Source of the DNA: Clostridia bacterium
GTDB lineage: Bacteria; Bacillota_A; Clostridia; Oscillospirales; CAG-272
NCBI GenBank assembly: GCA_017467225.1
Contig: JAFTSR010000026.1
Span: 1 to 26,888 of the forward strand
Length of the DNA stretch: 26,888 nucleotides
Direction of reading: 5' to 3'
The position numbers and the translations under genes were made by a program. Shown here one piece after another: positions 15,206 through 21,963 of this stretch. Under the pieces are notes generated by a model. It did no database searches and was not told the origin of the DNA. It was given only the letters and a program-made list of their open reading frames with translations. Numbering within the stretch: the stretch's first letter is position 1; the number at the start of each line of letters is the position of its first letter.

Positions 15206-15214
15206 TGCTACAAT
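15206..15214 (+). promoter_or_regulatory. Extended -10 promoter element of the XRE gene
   Basis: TGCTACAAT is an extended -10 without a good -35 at 16-18 bp. TTGACG occurs only 11 bp upstream. The ATG at 15246 is about 30 nt downstream. Confidence 0.5.
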
Positions 15215-15245
15215 AAAGGCACCACAACCAAGGGAGGATTTCACC

Positions 15246-15683
15246 ATGAGATTACCGGACAAGATCATAACGCTCAGAAAGGCGCGCGGTTGGTCACAAG
15301 AGGACTTCGCGGAGAAGCTGGACGTATCCCGGCAGGCGATCAGCCGTTGGGAAAACGGCACGGCGTTACCCGATGCACAGAATATTCTGCAGATCAGCAA
15401 GCTGTTTGGCGTTACCACAGATTATCTGCTCAATGACGACTATCAAAGCGACAGCGATATCCCCGCCGTACAGACTGCGGCAAAGGAAACCGCGGATATG
15501 CTTTCAAAAAAGAAACGCCAGCATCTCATTGCCGCAATTTGCTTCACAATAGCGTGGTTTTGCTGGCTGATCAGTGTAGCGACCTATCAGAGCCAGCTTC
15601 AATTAGGAATTTCCTGCGCCTGCCTTGGCCTTTGCGCTGTCAACGCAGTCATGCAATTCACCCTGTTTTTCAAAAAAAGATAA
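15246..15683 (+). CDS. XRE-family regulator with membrane tail
   Basis: A 145-residue protein. The N-terminal helix-turn-helix (about 5-58: ITLRKARGWSQEDFAEKLDV then SRQAISRWENGTALP) is a classic Cro/C1-type DNA-binding domain. After a polar linker come two hydrophobic helices (about 93-112 and 116-138) ending in FFKKR. This XRE plus membrane-tail layout is common in Firmicutes and suggests a membrane-tethered regulator. GGGAGG is 8 nt before the ATG. It is monocistronic with a terminator at 15718-15744. Its target genes are unknown; the nearest are TspO (convergent) and the HExxH gene. Confidence 0.85.
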   Translation: MRLPDKIITLRKARGWSQEDFAEKLDVSRQAISRWENGTALPDAQNILQISKLFGVTTDYLLNDDYQSDSDIPAVQTAAKETADMLSKKKRQHLIAAICFTIAWFCWLISVATYQSQLQLGISCACLGLCAVNAVMQFTLFFKKR

Positions 15684-15717
15684 GATACGTGCAGCGCAAA
15701 CCCATCCGACAGAGAAC

Positions 15718-15744
15718 GCCGGCAGGCCTTGAAAACCTGCCGGC
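15718..15744. terminator. Terminator between convergent XRE and tspO genes
   Basis: GCCGGCAGG (15718-15726) and CCTGCCGGC (15736-15744) form a 9-bp GC-rich stem with loop CCTTGAAAA. T-rich sequence follows on the plus strand after about 10 nt. Confidence 0.7.
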
Positions 15745-15763
15745 ATTTATGATTGGTATTTTT

Positions 15764-16252
15764 TTACCGATTCAGCCACCAGATTCCTGCGTTGAGATAG
15801 CCGGCGAAGGCGACCCAGACGGCATAGGGAATTTGCAGATAGGCGGCCGTCGGCGAGATTTTGCGATACTGCAAAATGGTGACGAGAATCAAAATCCACA
15901 AGGCGATCAGCCACACAAAGGAGAAGCCGAACAGCCGGAAATTGAAAAACAAAATGCTCCAGGTGAAGTTAAACGCCAGGCTGACGGCATAAGCGGCAAG
16001 GCCGGACTGCGCGGCCTCGATGTCCTTTTCGCGGTTCGCCCAGATGATGGCCGAGCTGACGCCCATCAGAATGTAAAGCAGCGTCCAGACGATGGGAAAC
16101 AGAATCGCGGGCAGCGAGAGCGGCGGTGTCCGCACCTCGCTGTAAATCTGCATGTTGCCTCTGGTCAAAAGCGCCGACAGACCCCCAATGGCCAGTGGAA
16201 TGGCAATCGCAATGGCGAAAATTTTCAAATTGCGCGCAGTGTCTTGTCGCAT
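15764..16252 (-). CDS. tspO: TspO/MBR family tryptophan-rich sensory protein
   Basis: A 162-residue membrane protein with five predicted helices, the normal size and layout for TspO/MBR. Characteristic motifs are TPPLSLPAILFPIVWTLLY (about 42-60), SLAFNFTWSILFF and AGYLNAGIWWLNR at the C-terminus. TspO proteins bind porphyrins and are linked to heme or stress control. The ATG at 16252 has GGGGAG 8 nt upstream. It is divergent from azlCD and convergent with the XRE gene, so it is probably monocistronic. No clear promoter hexamers were found in the 130-bp gap on this strand. Confidence 0.93.
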   Translation of the reverse strand: MRQDTARNLKIFAIAIAIPLAIGGLSALLTRGNMQIYSEVRTPPLSLPAILFPIVWTLLYILMGVSSAIIWANREKDIEAAQSGLAAYAVSLAFNFTWSILFFNFRLFGFSFVWLIALWILILVTILQYRKISPTAAYLQIPYAVWVAFAGYLNAGIWWLNR

Positions 16253-16325
16253 CCTGTTCTCTCCCCTTTTTGAATTGGTATGGAACTATCCTATGCGAAA
16301 CGTGCAGAATTTATGCGTGTCACCC

Positions 16326-16354
16326 TTGACAATCCCCCCTCAATTTGCTATAAT
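16326..16354 (+). promoter_or_regulatory. Consensus sigma-A promoter of azlCD
   Basis: TTGACA (16326-16331), 17-nt spacer ending TGC, TATAAT (16349-16354). It places the transcript start near 16361, downstream of earlier in-frame ATGs, and so supports the azlC start at 16385. Confidence 0.9.
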
Positions 16355-16384
16355 ATTGCACAGCAATTCTTTTTCGAGGCAATT

Positions 16385-17137
16385 ATGAAAACTTCCAAAT
16401 TATACCTGCGCGGCATGAAGGACGGCATCCCGATCGCGCTGGGGTACCTGTCCGTTTCCTTTGGCTTTGGCGTCAGCGCGGTCAGCGGCGGTCTGTCGCC
16501 CTTGGAGGCGGTTTTGATGTCGCTGACCAACGTGACCTCCGCCGGACAGATGGCAGGCCTTGCCAGCATCACCGCCGACGGCGCCGTCGTTCTTCTGAAG
16601 CGTGCGACCATGCTGGAGGTCGCACTGACCCAGCTGGTCATCAACATCCGCTATTTTCTCATGAGCCTGTCGTTGACCCAAAAGCTGGACGGCGGCTTTA
16701 CCCTTCCCCATCGCCTTCTGACCTCCTTTGGCATCACCGACGAGATCTTCGGTGTCGCGTCCTCCCAAAAGGGCGACATATCCCCGCGCTATCTCTACGG
16801 TCTGATCTTTCTGCCCGTTCTCGGCTGGACGCTGGGAACGCTGCTTGGTTCGGTCGCCGGCACCATTCTGCCCGACTCGCTCAAGCACGCGCTGGGCATT
16901 ACCATCTACGGCATGTTCGTTGCCATCGTCGTCCCTCCCGCAAAGCAGGATCGCGGTGTGCTGATCGCGTCGCTTTTGGCGATCGCCGTCAGCTGCGCCA
17001 TCGCGTTTGTTCCTCTCTTTGACTTCATCACCTCCGGCTTTGCCATCATCATCGCGGCGCTGGTCGGCGCTGTGGTGGCCGCTATCCTGCGTCCGATCGA
17101 CGTGGCGGACGAGGGTGAGAAAGGAGGCGCGCAATGA
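16385..17137 (+). CDS. azlC: AzlC family branched-chain amino acid export subunit
   Basis: A 250-residue membrane protein of the AzlC family, the large subunit of a two-component branched-chain amino acid exporter. GMKDGIPIALGYLSVSFGFG (about 10-29), the SAGQMAG region (52-58), INIRYFLMSLSL and TSFGITDEIFGV are family hallmarks. It has about six to seven membrane helices. The start at 16385 is preferred since the promoter lies downstream of earlier in-frame starts; the ribosome binding site (GAGG) is modest. It overlaps azlD by 4 nt. Confidence 0.92.
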   Translation: MKTSKLYLRGMKDGIPIALGYLSVSFGFGVSAVSGGLSPLEAVLMSLTNVTSAGQMAGLASITADGAVVLLKRATMLEVALTQLVINIRYFLMSLSLTQKLDGGFTLPHRLLTSFGITDEIFGVASSQKGDISPRYLYGLIFLPVLGWTLGTLLGSVAGTILPDSLKHALGITIYGMFVAIVVPPAKQDRGVLIASLLAIAVSCAIAFVPLFDFITSGFAIIIAALVGAVVAAILRPIDVADEGEKGGAQ

Positions 17138-17457
17138 GAGCCAATCTGACCGTTTGCGCCTACATTCTCGTCATGGCGGCAGTAACCTACCTCATCCGCA
17201 TGACACCCTTCGTGCTGTTCCGCAAGAAGATCAAATCCCGTTTTATCCAGAGTCTACTGTACTACCTTCCCTACGCCGTGCTCAGCGCCATGGTCATTCC
17301 GTCCGTCTTTTCCTCGACGGGCAGCGTACTGACCGCCGCCGTCGGCCTTGCTGTTGCCGTCATTCTGGCGTTCGCCAAGCAATCACTGCTTGTGGTTGCG
17401 CTGGGTGCCGCCGCTGCCGCCTTTCTGACAGGACTTGTGCAGAACTGGATGCTGTAA
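17134..17457 (+). CDS. azlD: AzlD family small subunit
   Basis: A 107-residue protein with three to four membrane helices (about 5-21, 43-62, 64-82, 84-104), the usual AzlD size. TYLIRMTPFVLFRKKIKS (about 18-35) and LYYLPYAVLSAMVIPSVF are the typical AzlD motifs. The 4-nt overlap with azlC shows translational coupling and supports export of branched-chain amino acids by the pair. Confidence 0.92.
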   Translation: MRANLTVCAYILVMAAVTYLIRMTPFVLFRKKIKSRFIQSLLYYLPYAVLSAMVIPSVFSSTGSVLTAAVGLAVAVILAFAKQSLLVVALGAAAAAFLTGLVQNWML

Positions 17458-17481
17458 TTCAACCACCGCTTGAGAAACAAG

Positions 17482-17510
17482 AGGACGCCTTGATTGACAC
17501 AGGGCGTCCT
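17482..17510. promoter_or_regulatory. Inverted repeat around the next gene's -35: azlCD terminator and/or operator
   Basis: AGGACGCC (17482-17489) and GGCGTCCT (17503-17510) form an 8-bp stem followed by TTAT, 24 bp after the azlD stop. The loop contains the TTGACA of the downstream promoter. The same DNA may end azlCD transcripts and serve as an autoregulatory site for the following XRE gene. Confidence 0.55.
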
Positions 17511-17522
17511 TTATGTTATAAT
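17494..17522 (+). promoter_or_regulatory. Consensus promoter of the XRE/beta-helix gene
   Basis: TTGACA (17494-17499), 17-nt spacer, TATAAT (17517-17522), about 31 nt before the ATG at 17553. A perfect match to the sigma-A consensus. Confidence 0.88.
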
Positions 17523-17552
17523 GGATGCAGTAAAAAGCAAGGAGATATCGCC

Positions 17553-18185
17553 ATGAACATCGGACAAAACATCAGAACGCTGCGCACCCGGGCAGGTATG
17601 ACGCAGGAGCAGCTGGCAGGGCAGCTGGGAGTTACCTATCAAGCAGTCTCGCGTTGGGAAACGGGGGCCAACACGCCTGACATTTCGCTGCTGCCCGCCC
17701 TTGCCACCGTCTTTGGCGTGAGCATTGACGCGCTGTTCAACGATCAGTCCGCGCTGCCACCGCTCTCTCTTGACCATATTCCCGACGACGACACCATCCG
17801 TGTCATTCAGCTGCGCGGACGACGCCTGATCGATGTGGCACAGACCTTATCACCTGATTGCCCACCCATTGAGATCGCTTTCCCTCGCAACTGCAACGAT
17901 GCCACGCAATATTTCAAGGTGGAGGTGCACGGGCACGTGATCGCGGACGGCTCGATCAACGGCGACGTTGTGGCGCATATGAGCGTCAACTGTGCCGATA
18001 TCAACGGCACGGTGCACTGCCAAGGGGATATTTCCGCGCGGGATATCAACTCCTTGGGGGACATCCATTGCGCCACCATCAAGGACTGCAGAAGGATCAG
18101 TTGTCGGGATCTGCATGCTGCAGGCGAAATCCGCGCAGCAAGCATCACCCACAGCAAGATGAACGATCCGCCGACGCTGATGTGA
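17553..18185 (+). CDS. XRE-family regulator with beta-helix-like C-terminal domain
   Basis: A 210-residue protein. Residues 5-60 are an XRE helix-turn-helix (IRTLRTRAGMTQEQLAGQLG then VTYQAVSRWETGANTP). After a linker (65-115), residues about 120-198 consist of short repeats such as GHVIADGSINGDVV, NCADINGTVHCQGDI and GDIHCATIKDC. Alternating hydrophobic residues with G/N/D turns resemble bactofilin or DUF4097-type right-handed beta-helices. Five to seven cysteines lie in this region. AAGGAG (17539-17544) is 8 nt before the ATG. The gene is monocistronic with a perfect promoter inside an inverted repeat, which may be its own operator. The role of the C-terminal domain is unknown; it may drive oligomerisation. 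Confidence 0.8.
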   Translation: MNIGQNIRTLRTRAGMTQEQLAGQLGVTYQAVSRWETGANTPDISLLPALATVFGVSIDALFNDQSALPPLSLDHIPDDDTIRVIQLRGRRLIDVAQTLSPDCPPIEIAFPRNCNDATQYFKVEVHGHVIADGSINGDVVAHMSVNCADINGTVHCQGDISARDINSLGDIHCATIKDCRRISCRDLHAAGEIRAASITHSKMNDPPTLM

Positions 18186-18195
18186 TTATGCAATA

Positions 18196-18223
18196 AGCCT
18201 CCGACAAATATTTGCCGGAGGCT
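18196..18223. terminator. Bidirectional terminator between convergent regulators
   Basis: AGCCTCCG (18196-18203) and CGGAGGCT (18216-18223) form a strong stem; inner bases CAAA/TTTG pair further. It is 10 bp past one stop and 6 bp from the other. Confidence 0.75.
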
Positions 18224-18229
18224 CATGCT

Positions 18230-19258
18230 TTATAATTCGATCTCTGAAATGTGATCAAAAATCCGATTTGCCTTTAACGAAGCAATAATTTTTTCTTTAA
18301 GCTTTCCATATGGATGCACCAATTTTCCTGATTGTGAAGCATGATAGCCATATTTCGCACAGCCGCACAAAACAGATTTTCGCTGTGCGCCATACGGAAT
18401 AGTATCGTGATGCTCCGCATATGACAAAGCTTTTTCAAGGTAAAGACGAGCTTCTTCCGCATTATTTGTGCGCATATGAATTTCTGCGATTTTGATACAA
18501 GTATCTGCTTTTTCTGCCAGGGCAGATGCATTATCTTCATATTCATACACAACATCATACAGAGCATTGCTTTTTTTCAAAAGCTCTATTTGCTCCTGCG
18601 GATTATAGTGATTAAGCAGCTTCAATATTGATGTTTTGAAACGATAGCAAACCTTTGCAATATCCGTTTCTAAAATATGCGATACTTGCTCCTCCCCCGT
18701 CAAAAGATCTGCCAAAACTGCTTGACGCGTTTGCGCCACGGTAGGCAAACGACGAGCTGCTTCAATCCCCTCGTTTTGCCGACCGGCCTTATAATAAGCA
18801 TAGCAAAGCTCCGTTCTCGCCCAATTCAGGATATGTGGGTCACGGCAATTGATCATGAGATACTCGCCAAGCTCTATGCTTCTTTTGGGATTGATATTTT
18901 GTGCGCCGTACACGATCCATGCCATAAGCAAATGGTTATTCGGATACTTCCGTAATCCTTCTTCCGCCCTCCGCACCAATGCAATCTCATCACGAATCAT
19001 ATCATATTTACACAATTCTTCTTGCAAGGCTTCTACATATTTTTTCTCCTGACACAGATCGGCTCCCATCAAAGCATCTATGGTAACGCCGAAAAAGTTT
19101 GCAATTTTAGGCAACAGTTCGATATCGGGGTAACACTCTCCGCGTTCCCATTTGCTTACAGTTTGAAAGCTGACGCCCAGGTGCTCCGCGAATGCTTCTT
19201 GCGAAAGATTGCTCTCGCGCCTGTTTTTTCTGATATTTTCCGAAAGGTAAAGTTCCAT
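18230..19258 (-). CDS. XRE-family regulator with TPR-like helical domain
   Basis: A 342-residue protein. The N-terminal helix-turn-helix (about 7-62: IRKNRRESNLSQEAFAEHLG then VSFQTVSKWERGECYPDIEL) is joined to about 270 residues of paired alpha helices typical of TPR-type repeats (for example AEKADTCIKIAEIHMRTNNA then EEARLYLEKALSYAE). This layout is shared with peptide-responsive regulators of the RRNPP group, but no short peptide gene with a secretion signal was found on either side, so that role is only a possibility. Two AGGA-type sites precede the ATG, the nearer one 5 nt away. The gene is clearly AT-richer than its neighbours, a sign of transfer. It has its own promoter at 19309-19337. 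Confidence 0.85.
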   Translation of the reverse strand: MELYLSENIRKNRRESNLSQEAFAEHLGVSFQTVSKWERGECYPDIELLPKIANFFGVTIDALMGADLCQEKKYVEALQEELCKYDMIRDEIALVRRAEEGLRKYPNNHLLMAWIVYGAQNINPKRSIELGEYLMINCRDPHILNWARTELCYAYYKAGRQNEGIEAARRLPTVAQTRQAVLADLLTGEEQVSHILETDIAKVCYRFKTSILKLLNHYNPQEQIELLKKSNALYDVVYEYEDNASALAEKADTCIKIAEIHMRTNNAEEARLYLEKALSYAEHHDTIPYGAQRKSVLCGCAKYGYHASQSGKLVHPYGKLKEKIIASLKANRIFDHISEIEL

Positions 19259-19308
19259 AATAATCCTAAACTCCTAAATCATTATTCAGCGAGCTCTGCT
19301 GTGTATAT

Positions 19309-19337
19309 ATTCTATCATAAAGCCCAAACAAATTCAA
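19309..19337 (-). promoter_or_regulatory. Promoter of the XRE-TPR gene
   Basis: Minus strand: TTGAAT (19337-19332), 17-nt spacer, TAGAAT (19314-19309), about 50 nt before the ATG. Confidence 0.7.
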
Positions 19338-19409
19338 TAACGCAAAATTAGAACCGATTTCGCTCATTACGGGAATTTTTCTGCTATTTGTTGATGCTAT
19401 GCATGCAGA

Positions 19410-19444
19410 ACAGCCTCGGCAAGAGGATTTCCTGCCGAGGCTGT
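19410..19444. terminator. Terminator of the DUF1836/VTC operon
   Basis: ACAGCCTCGGCA (19410-19421) and TGCCGAGGCTGT (19433-19444) are perfect 12-bp arms around an 11-nt loop, 16 bp past the minus-strand VTC gene. Confidence 0.8.
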
Positions 19445-19460
19445 CGATTTATTTTTGATT

Positions 19461-20162
19461 TTACCCCCGCAACTGCGGGAAGATCAGCTGCGCGTAGGCG
19501 GTGCCGTATTTGGAGAAGGAGGTCTTATAGATTTTATTCTCGCTGAGCACGTGCGCCATCCAAAGCGGAATACCGCCGGCGCACTTGAGCTCCATGAGCA
19601 CCTTACCCGGCTCCAGAATCGGCGTGCCGTAGGCCTCGCTGGTCAAGGAAAGATCCTCGGTACGACACAAAATATGATCGTCAAAGGTGACGCGAAAATC
19701 TCCGCCGTCGCGCTCGTAATACGCCTCGCGCTCATAGGAAAGAAAGACTGTCGGGCGCAGCGTTTCATAAAAAGAAATGAAATACGAGATTTCCCGGGCG
19801 ATCTGACTGTCCTTTACGTCACACGCACCACAAGCCCAATCCATCGCCGCACGCTCCGTCATGGAAATGCGCCGCTTATACACCACGGATTGGTACTTCT
19901 TTTTCAGCTCGACAAACACATGGCTGTCCTCGCTTGCCCTTTTGTAGCTGCGGATGCGCAGCTTTTCCTTATAAGCAGGCTTTTCGATGGAACGCCTGAT
20001 CAGGCGGTAGGTGTCTGTGTCGAAATAAATGTTTCGTATGGTCGTCCTACCATAGTGATCCAGCTCCATATAGGGCTCCATCGCCGCAAGGATACGCTGC
20101 TTTTGCTCCAGGGTGAGCATATATTTCAGTTCATACCGTTTGAAAACGCTTTGATAAGCCAT
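19461..20162 (-). CDS. VTC-domain (polyphosphate polymerase-like) protein
   Basis: A 233-residue protein of the VTC/TTM superfamily. The tunnel motifs are visible: FKRYELKYML (about 7-16), RNIYFDTDTYRLI, KLRIRSYKR, FVELKKKYQSVVYKRR, LSYEREAYY, FRVTFDD, LMELKC and FSKYGTAYAQ. Conserved Arg/Lys/Glu residues in these strands bind triphosphate and metal in the family. Yeast VTC4 makes polyphosphate, but many bacterial members have unknown roles and lack the membrane partner; here no CotH-like or membrane partner is adjacent. It lies 28 bp downstream of the DUF1836 gene on the same strand and is probably co-transcribed. The ribosome binding site (GAGAG) is weak. Confidence 0.88.
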   Translation of the reverse strand: MAYQSVFKRYELKYMLTLEQKQRILAAMEPYMELDHYGRTTIRNIYFDTDTYRLIRRSIEKPAYKEKLRIRSYKRASEDSHVFVELKKKYQSVVYKRRISMTERAAMDWACGACDVKDSQIAREISYFISFYETLRPTVFLSYEREAYYERDGGDFRVTFDDHILCRTEDLSLTSEAYGTPILEPGKVLMELKCAGGIPLWMAHVLSENKIYKTSFSKYGTAYAQLIFPQLRG

Positions 20163-20190
20163 ATTTACACGATTCTCTCTGTACCCGGAA

Positions 20191-20796
20191 TCAGTCCTCG
20201 TCCTCGGCGCTCTCTGCCTCGCCCGTCAGCTCGCGCAGCATTGCATCCGCACTCTTTTTGATCAGAGATGCATAGTAGGAAACGACAATGATCTCCAGCG
20301 CGTTGAGTAGTCTCTGCTTAGCACCAAAGACCGGCTCACGGTAGTCAGTCAGCTGCTCCTCTGCTACGCGACGAATGGTAGCACTGTCACACACCTCGCA
20401 GCGGGAAAGTGCATCCAACAGCTCGCAAATGACGCCGTACAGCTCGGAATCACTGATAATATCATCGGTGCTGTCCTCCACGTCACCGTTGATATACTCG
20501 ATCAGCCATGCGATATGGTTGAGCTGCATGCAGGAGCGCAGCATGTTGATCAGGAAAATATGAGCGACCTGATCGATATTATAACGCTTGGAATGCGTCG
20601 ATGCAACCCAGCCGCGCTTGGTCCAGTTCTGCAACGTGGAGCCATCGATGCCGGCGATCTTGCGAATCTGAGAGAGCATAACGCCGTCGCTCACAATAAA
20701 GACCTGCGACAAGAATGCTTTGCCGGTCAGCCCTCCGATCTCCGCTTTCTTTAATTTCGTACCCGGAATGGTATCGTCAATCAGAAGATAGTTCAT
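20191..20796 (-). CDS. DUF1836 family protein (MerR-like putative regulator)
   Basis: A 201-residue protein recognised as DUF1836, a Firmicutes family with a MerR-like N-terminal winged helix. The segment MLSQIRKIAGIDGSTLQNWT followed by KRGWV (about 40-64) is the characteristic DNA-binding part, followed by YNIDQVAHIFLINMLRSC, the helix that pairs with it. The C-terminal 90 residues are helical and acidic at the end (GEAESAEDED). GGAGG lies about 9 nt before the ATG at 20796. It heads the DUF1836-VTC unit. Its ligand and target are unknown; control of its own operon is a reasonable guess. Confidence 0.82.
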   Translation of the reverse strand: MNYLLIDDTIPGTKLKKAEIGGLTGKAFLSQVFIVSDGVMLSQIRKIAGIDGSTLQNWTKRGWVASTHSKRYNIDQVAHIFLINMLRSCMQLNHIAWLIEYINGDVEDSTDDIISDSELYGVICELLDALSRCEVCDSATIRRVAEEQLTDYREPVFGAKQRLLNALEIIVVSYYASLIKKSADAMLRELTGEAESAEDED

Positions 20797-20870
20797 CCTT
20801 TCTGTCCTCCTGTTCTTATATCAGTCATGCGGCGTTTGGTCATAGCCGCGCGATTTGTACTATTGTAATT

Positions 20871-20899
20871 ATTATATAACATCATCGTGCGATTGTCAA
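20871..20899 (-). promoter_or_regulatory. Consensus promoter of the DUF1836/VTC operon
   Basis: Minus strand: TTGACA (20899-20894), 17-nt spacer, TATAAT (20876-20871), about 75 nt before the ATG. Confidence 0.88.
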
Positions 20900-21002
20900 G
20901 TGCGTACTTGCCTTTTTCTTGCATTTGAAACAAAAAGTTTACAAATTCATAAAAAATTTCGCCCTCGCATACCTTATCAAACAACAAGGTGCGGAGGCGG
21001 AT

Positions 21003-21545
21003 ATGGGGGAGATTGCGGTTTTATTGCTGGCCATTGCCTTTCATGGCGGTGGGCACGTGTTGGCGGCGCGGCTATGCAACGTTCGTATGGGGCGGATATG
21101 CCGCAGTGCGACCGGGCTGCGGCTGATCACGCAAGACGCGCTGTTTCCGACGTACGGCGTGGAGCTGATCATCGCGCTGGGTGGGCCCTGCGGCAATCTG
21201 CTCGGAAACGCGCTATTATACGCGGTCGCATGGCACCTTGATGCATCGATCGTATGGGAAGTATGCCGCGGTGTTTTGCCGATCTCACTATTTTTAGGCG
21301 TGTGGAATTTGTTGCCCATTGAGGGTTTTGACGGTGGGAGAATTTTGCGGTGTCTACTGTTGCAGCGAGGCATCACGCTACGGGCGGCAGACCGTGCTTT
21401 GGCGTTCTGCTCGGTGATATTCTTTTGCCTTTTTTGGATGCTGTCGATGTATTTGCTGCTGCGAACGGGACGGGCGTTTTCTTTGTTTTGGTTTTGCGTG
21501 CAGCTGTTTTGGGGATGTTGGCAGCGGGAGGGGGGAAGGATTTAG
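21003..21545 (+). CDS. Site-2-protease-like (M50) membrane protein with altered active site
   Basis: A 180-residue membrane protein with the layout of small M50 proteases such as SpoIVFB. The first helix carries FHGGGHVLAARL (H14-H18), in the place of the zinc motif HExxH, and a later helix carries NLLPIEGFDGGRIL with D110, in the place of the NPxxxDGG zinc aspartate motif. The catalytic Glu is replaced by Gly (HGGGH), so normal proteolysis is unlikely. The start at 21003 is set by GGAGG (20993-20997) 5 nt upstream. Hydrophobic helices are at about 3-22, 54-78, 86-103 and 126-146. It has no nearby sporulation gene; SpoIVFB-like function is inference only. Confidence 0.72.
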   Translation: MGEIAVLLLAIAFHGGGHVLAARLCNVRMGRICRSATGLRLITQDALFPTYGVELIIALGGPCGNLLGNALLYAVAWHLDASIVWEVCRGVLPISLFLGVWNLLPIEGFDGGRILRCLLLQRGITLRAADRALAFCSVIFFCLFWMLSMYLLLRTGRAFSLFWFCVQLFWGCWQREGGRI

Positions 21546-21584
21546 ATGGTGCGAACATAGCGTTCTACCTATTGTTAATTCATT

Positions 21585-21618
21585 GCCGATTTCTTTGACC
21601 CGCGTCAAAGAAACCGGC
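21585..21618. repeat. Inverted repeat downstream of the M50-like gene
   Basis: GCCG-A-TTTCTTTGAC (21585-21599) pairs with GTCAAAGAAA-C-CGGC (21604-21618) around CCGC. The arms are 15 nt with a single A/C mismatch. It may end the M50-like transcript. Confidence 0.7.
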
Positions 21619-21630
21619 GAAAGAAAACGC

Positions 21631-21655
21631 GTACAAGGGGGACACCCCCTTGTAC
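21631..21655. repeat. 11-bp perfect inverted repeat
   Basis: GTACAAGGGGG (21631-21641) and CCCCCTTGTAC (21645-21655) with a 3-nt loop ACA form a very stable hairpin, 12 bp after the preceding one. Confidence 0.7.
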
Positions 21656-21901
21656 ATCCCCCGGGTGCGGTGCGCTTTTTGTCCGTGTGGGACTAAAGTT
21701 TTTAGTACGTACGCTTCGCTGCTATTCCTTTGCGCAGAGAAAATGTCTTACTTGGCAGGAGTTGGCGCCTTCGACAACTCGTTCCGCCGCAAAGCAAATA
21801 ATTGTCTATCTATTGCTATTGGAGCAAGAGGTCCCAATAGGACGATACCGTTTGCTGATACAGAACAGAACCGCTGCAAATTCAGCCGATAATTTTCCCA
21901 A

Positions 21902-21958
21902 AAGTTTTTTGAAGGGGAGCGCGAGGGGGAACTTTTGTAGACAAAAGTTCCCCCTCGC
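21902..21958 (-). repeat. 57-bp 3'-end hairpin element, copy A (after uxaC)
   Basis: The 18-bp arms at 21921-21938 and 21941-21958 are perfectly complementary with a 2-nt centre. Read from uxaC the hairpin is followed by GCTCCCCTTCAAAAAACTT. It starts 5 bp past the uxaC stop. Copy B at 26417-26473 differs at 4 of 57 positions, and two of these changes are on paired bases and keep the pair. Confidence 0.85.
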
Positions 21959-21963
21959 ACCTA

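Larger units (their letters stand above)
21546..21963. other. 418-bp noncoding region with three large hairpins
   Basis: No gene is supported here. The first 110 bp hold two strong inverted repeats (21585-21618 and 21631-21655). The middle 240 bp show no clear signal. The last 57 bp are the hairpin element repeated at 26417-26473. Confidence 0.6.

Noticed and set aside
16280..16384. Earlier start of azlC
   Set aside because: The consensus promoter at 16326-16354 lies inside this stretch, so it would not be in the mRNA.
21660..21900. Small coding regions in the gap before uxaC
   Set aside because: The open frames are short, lack ribosome binding sites and have no recognisable protein pattern.
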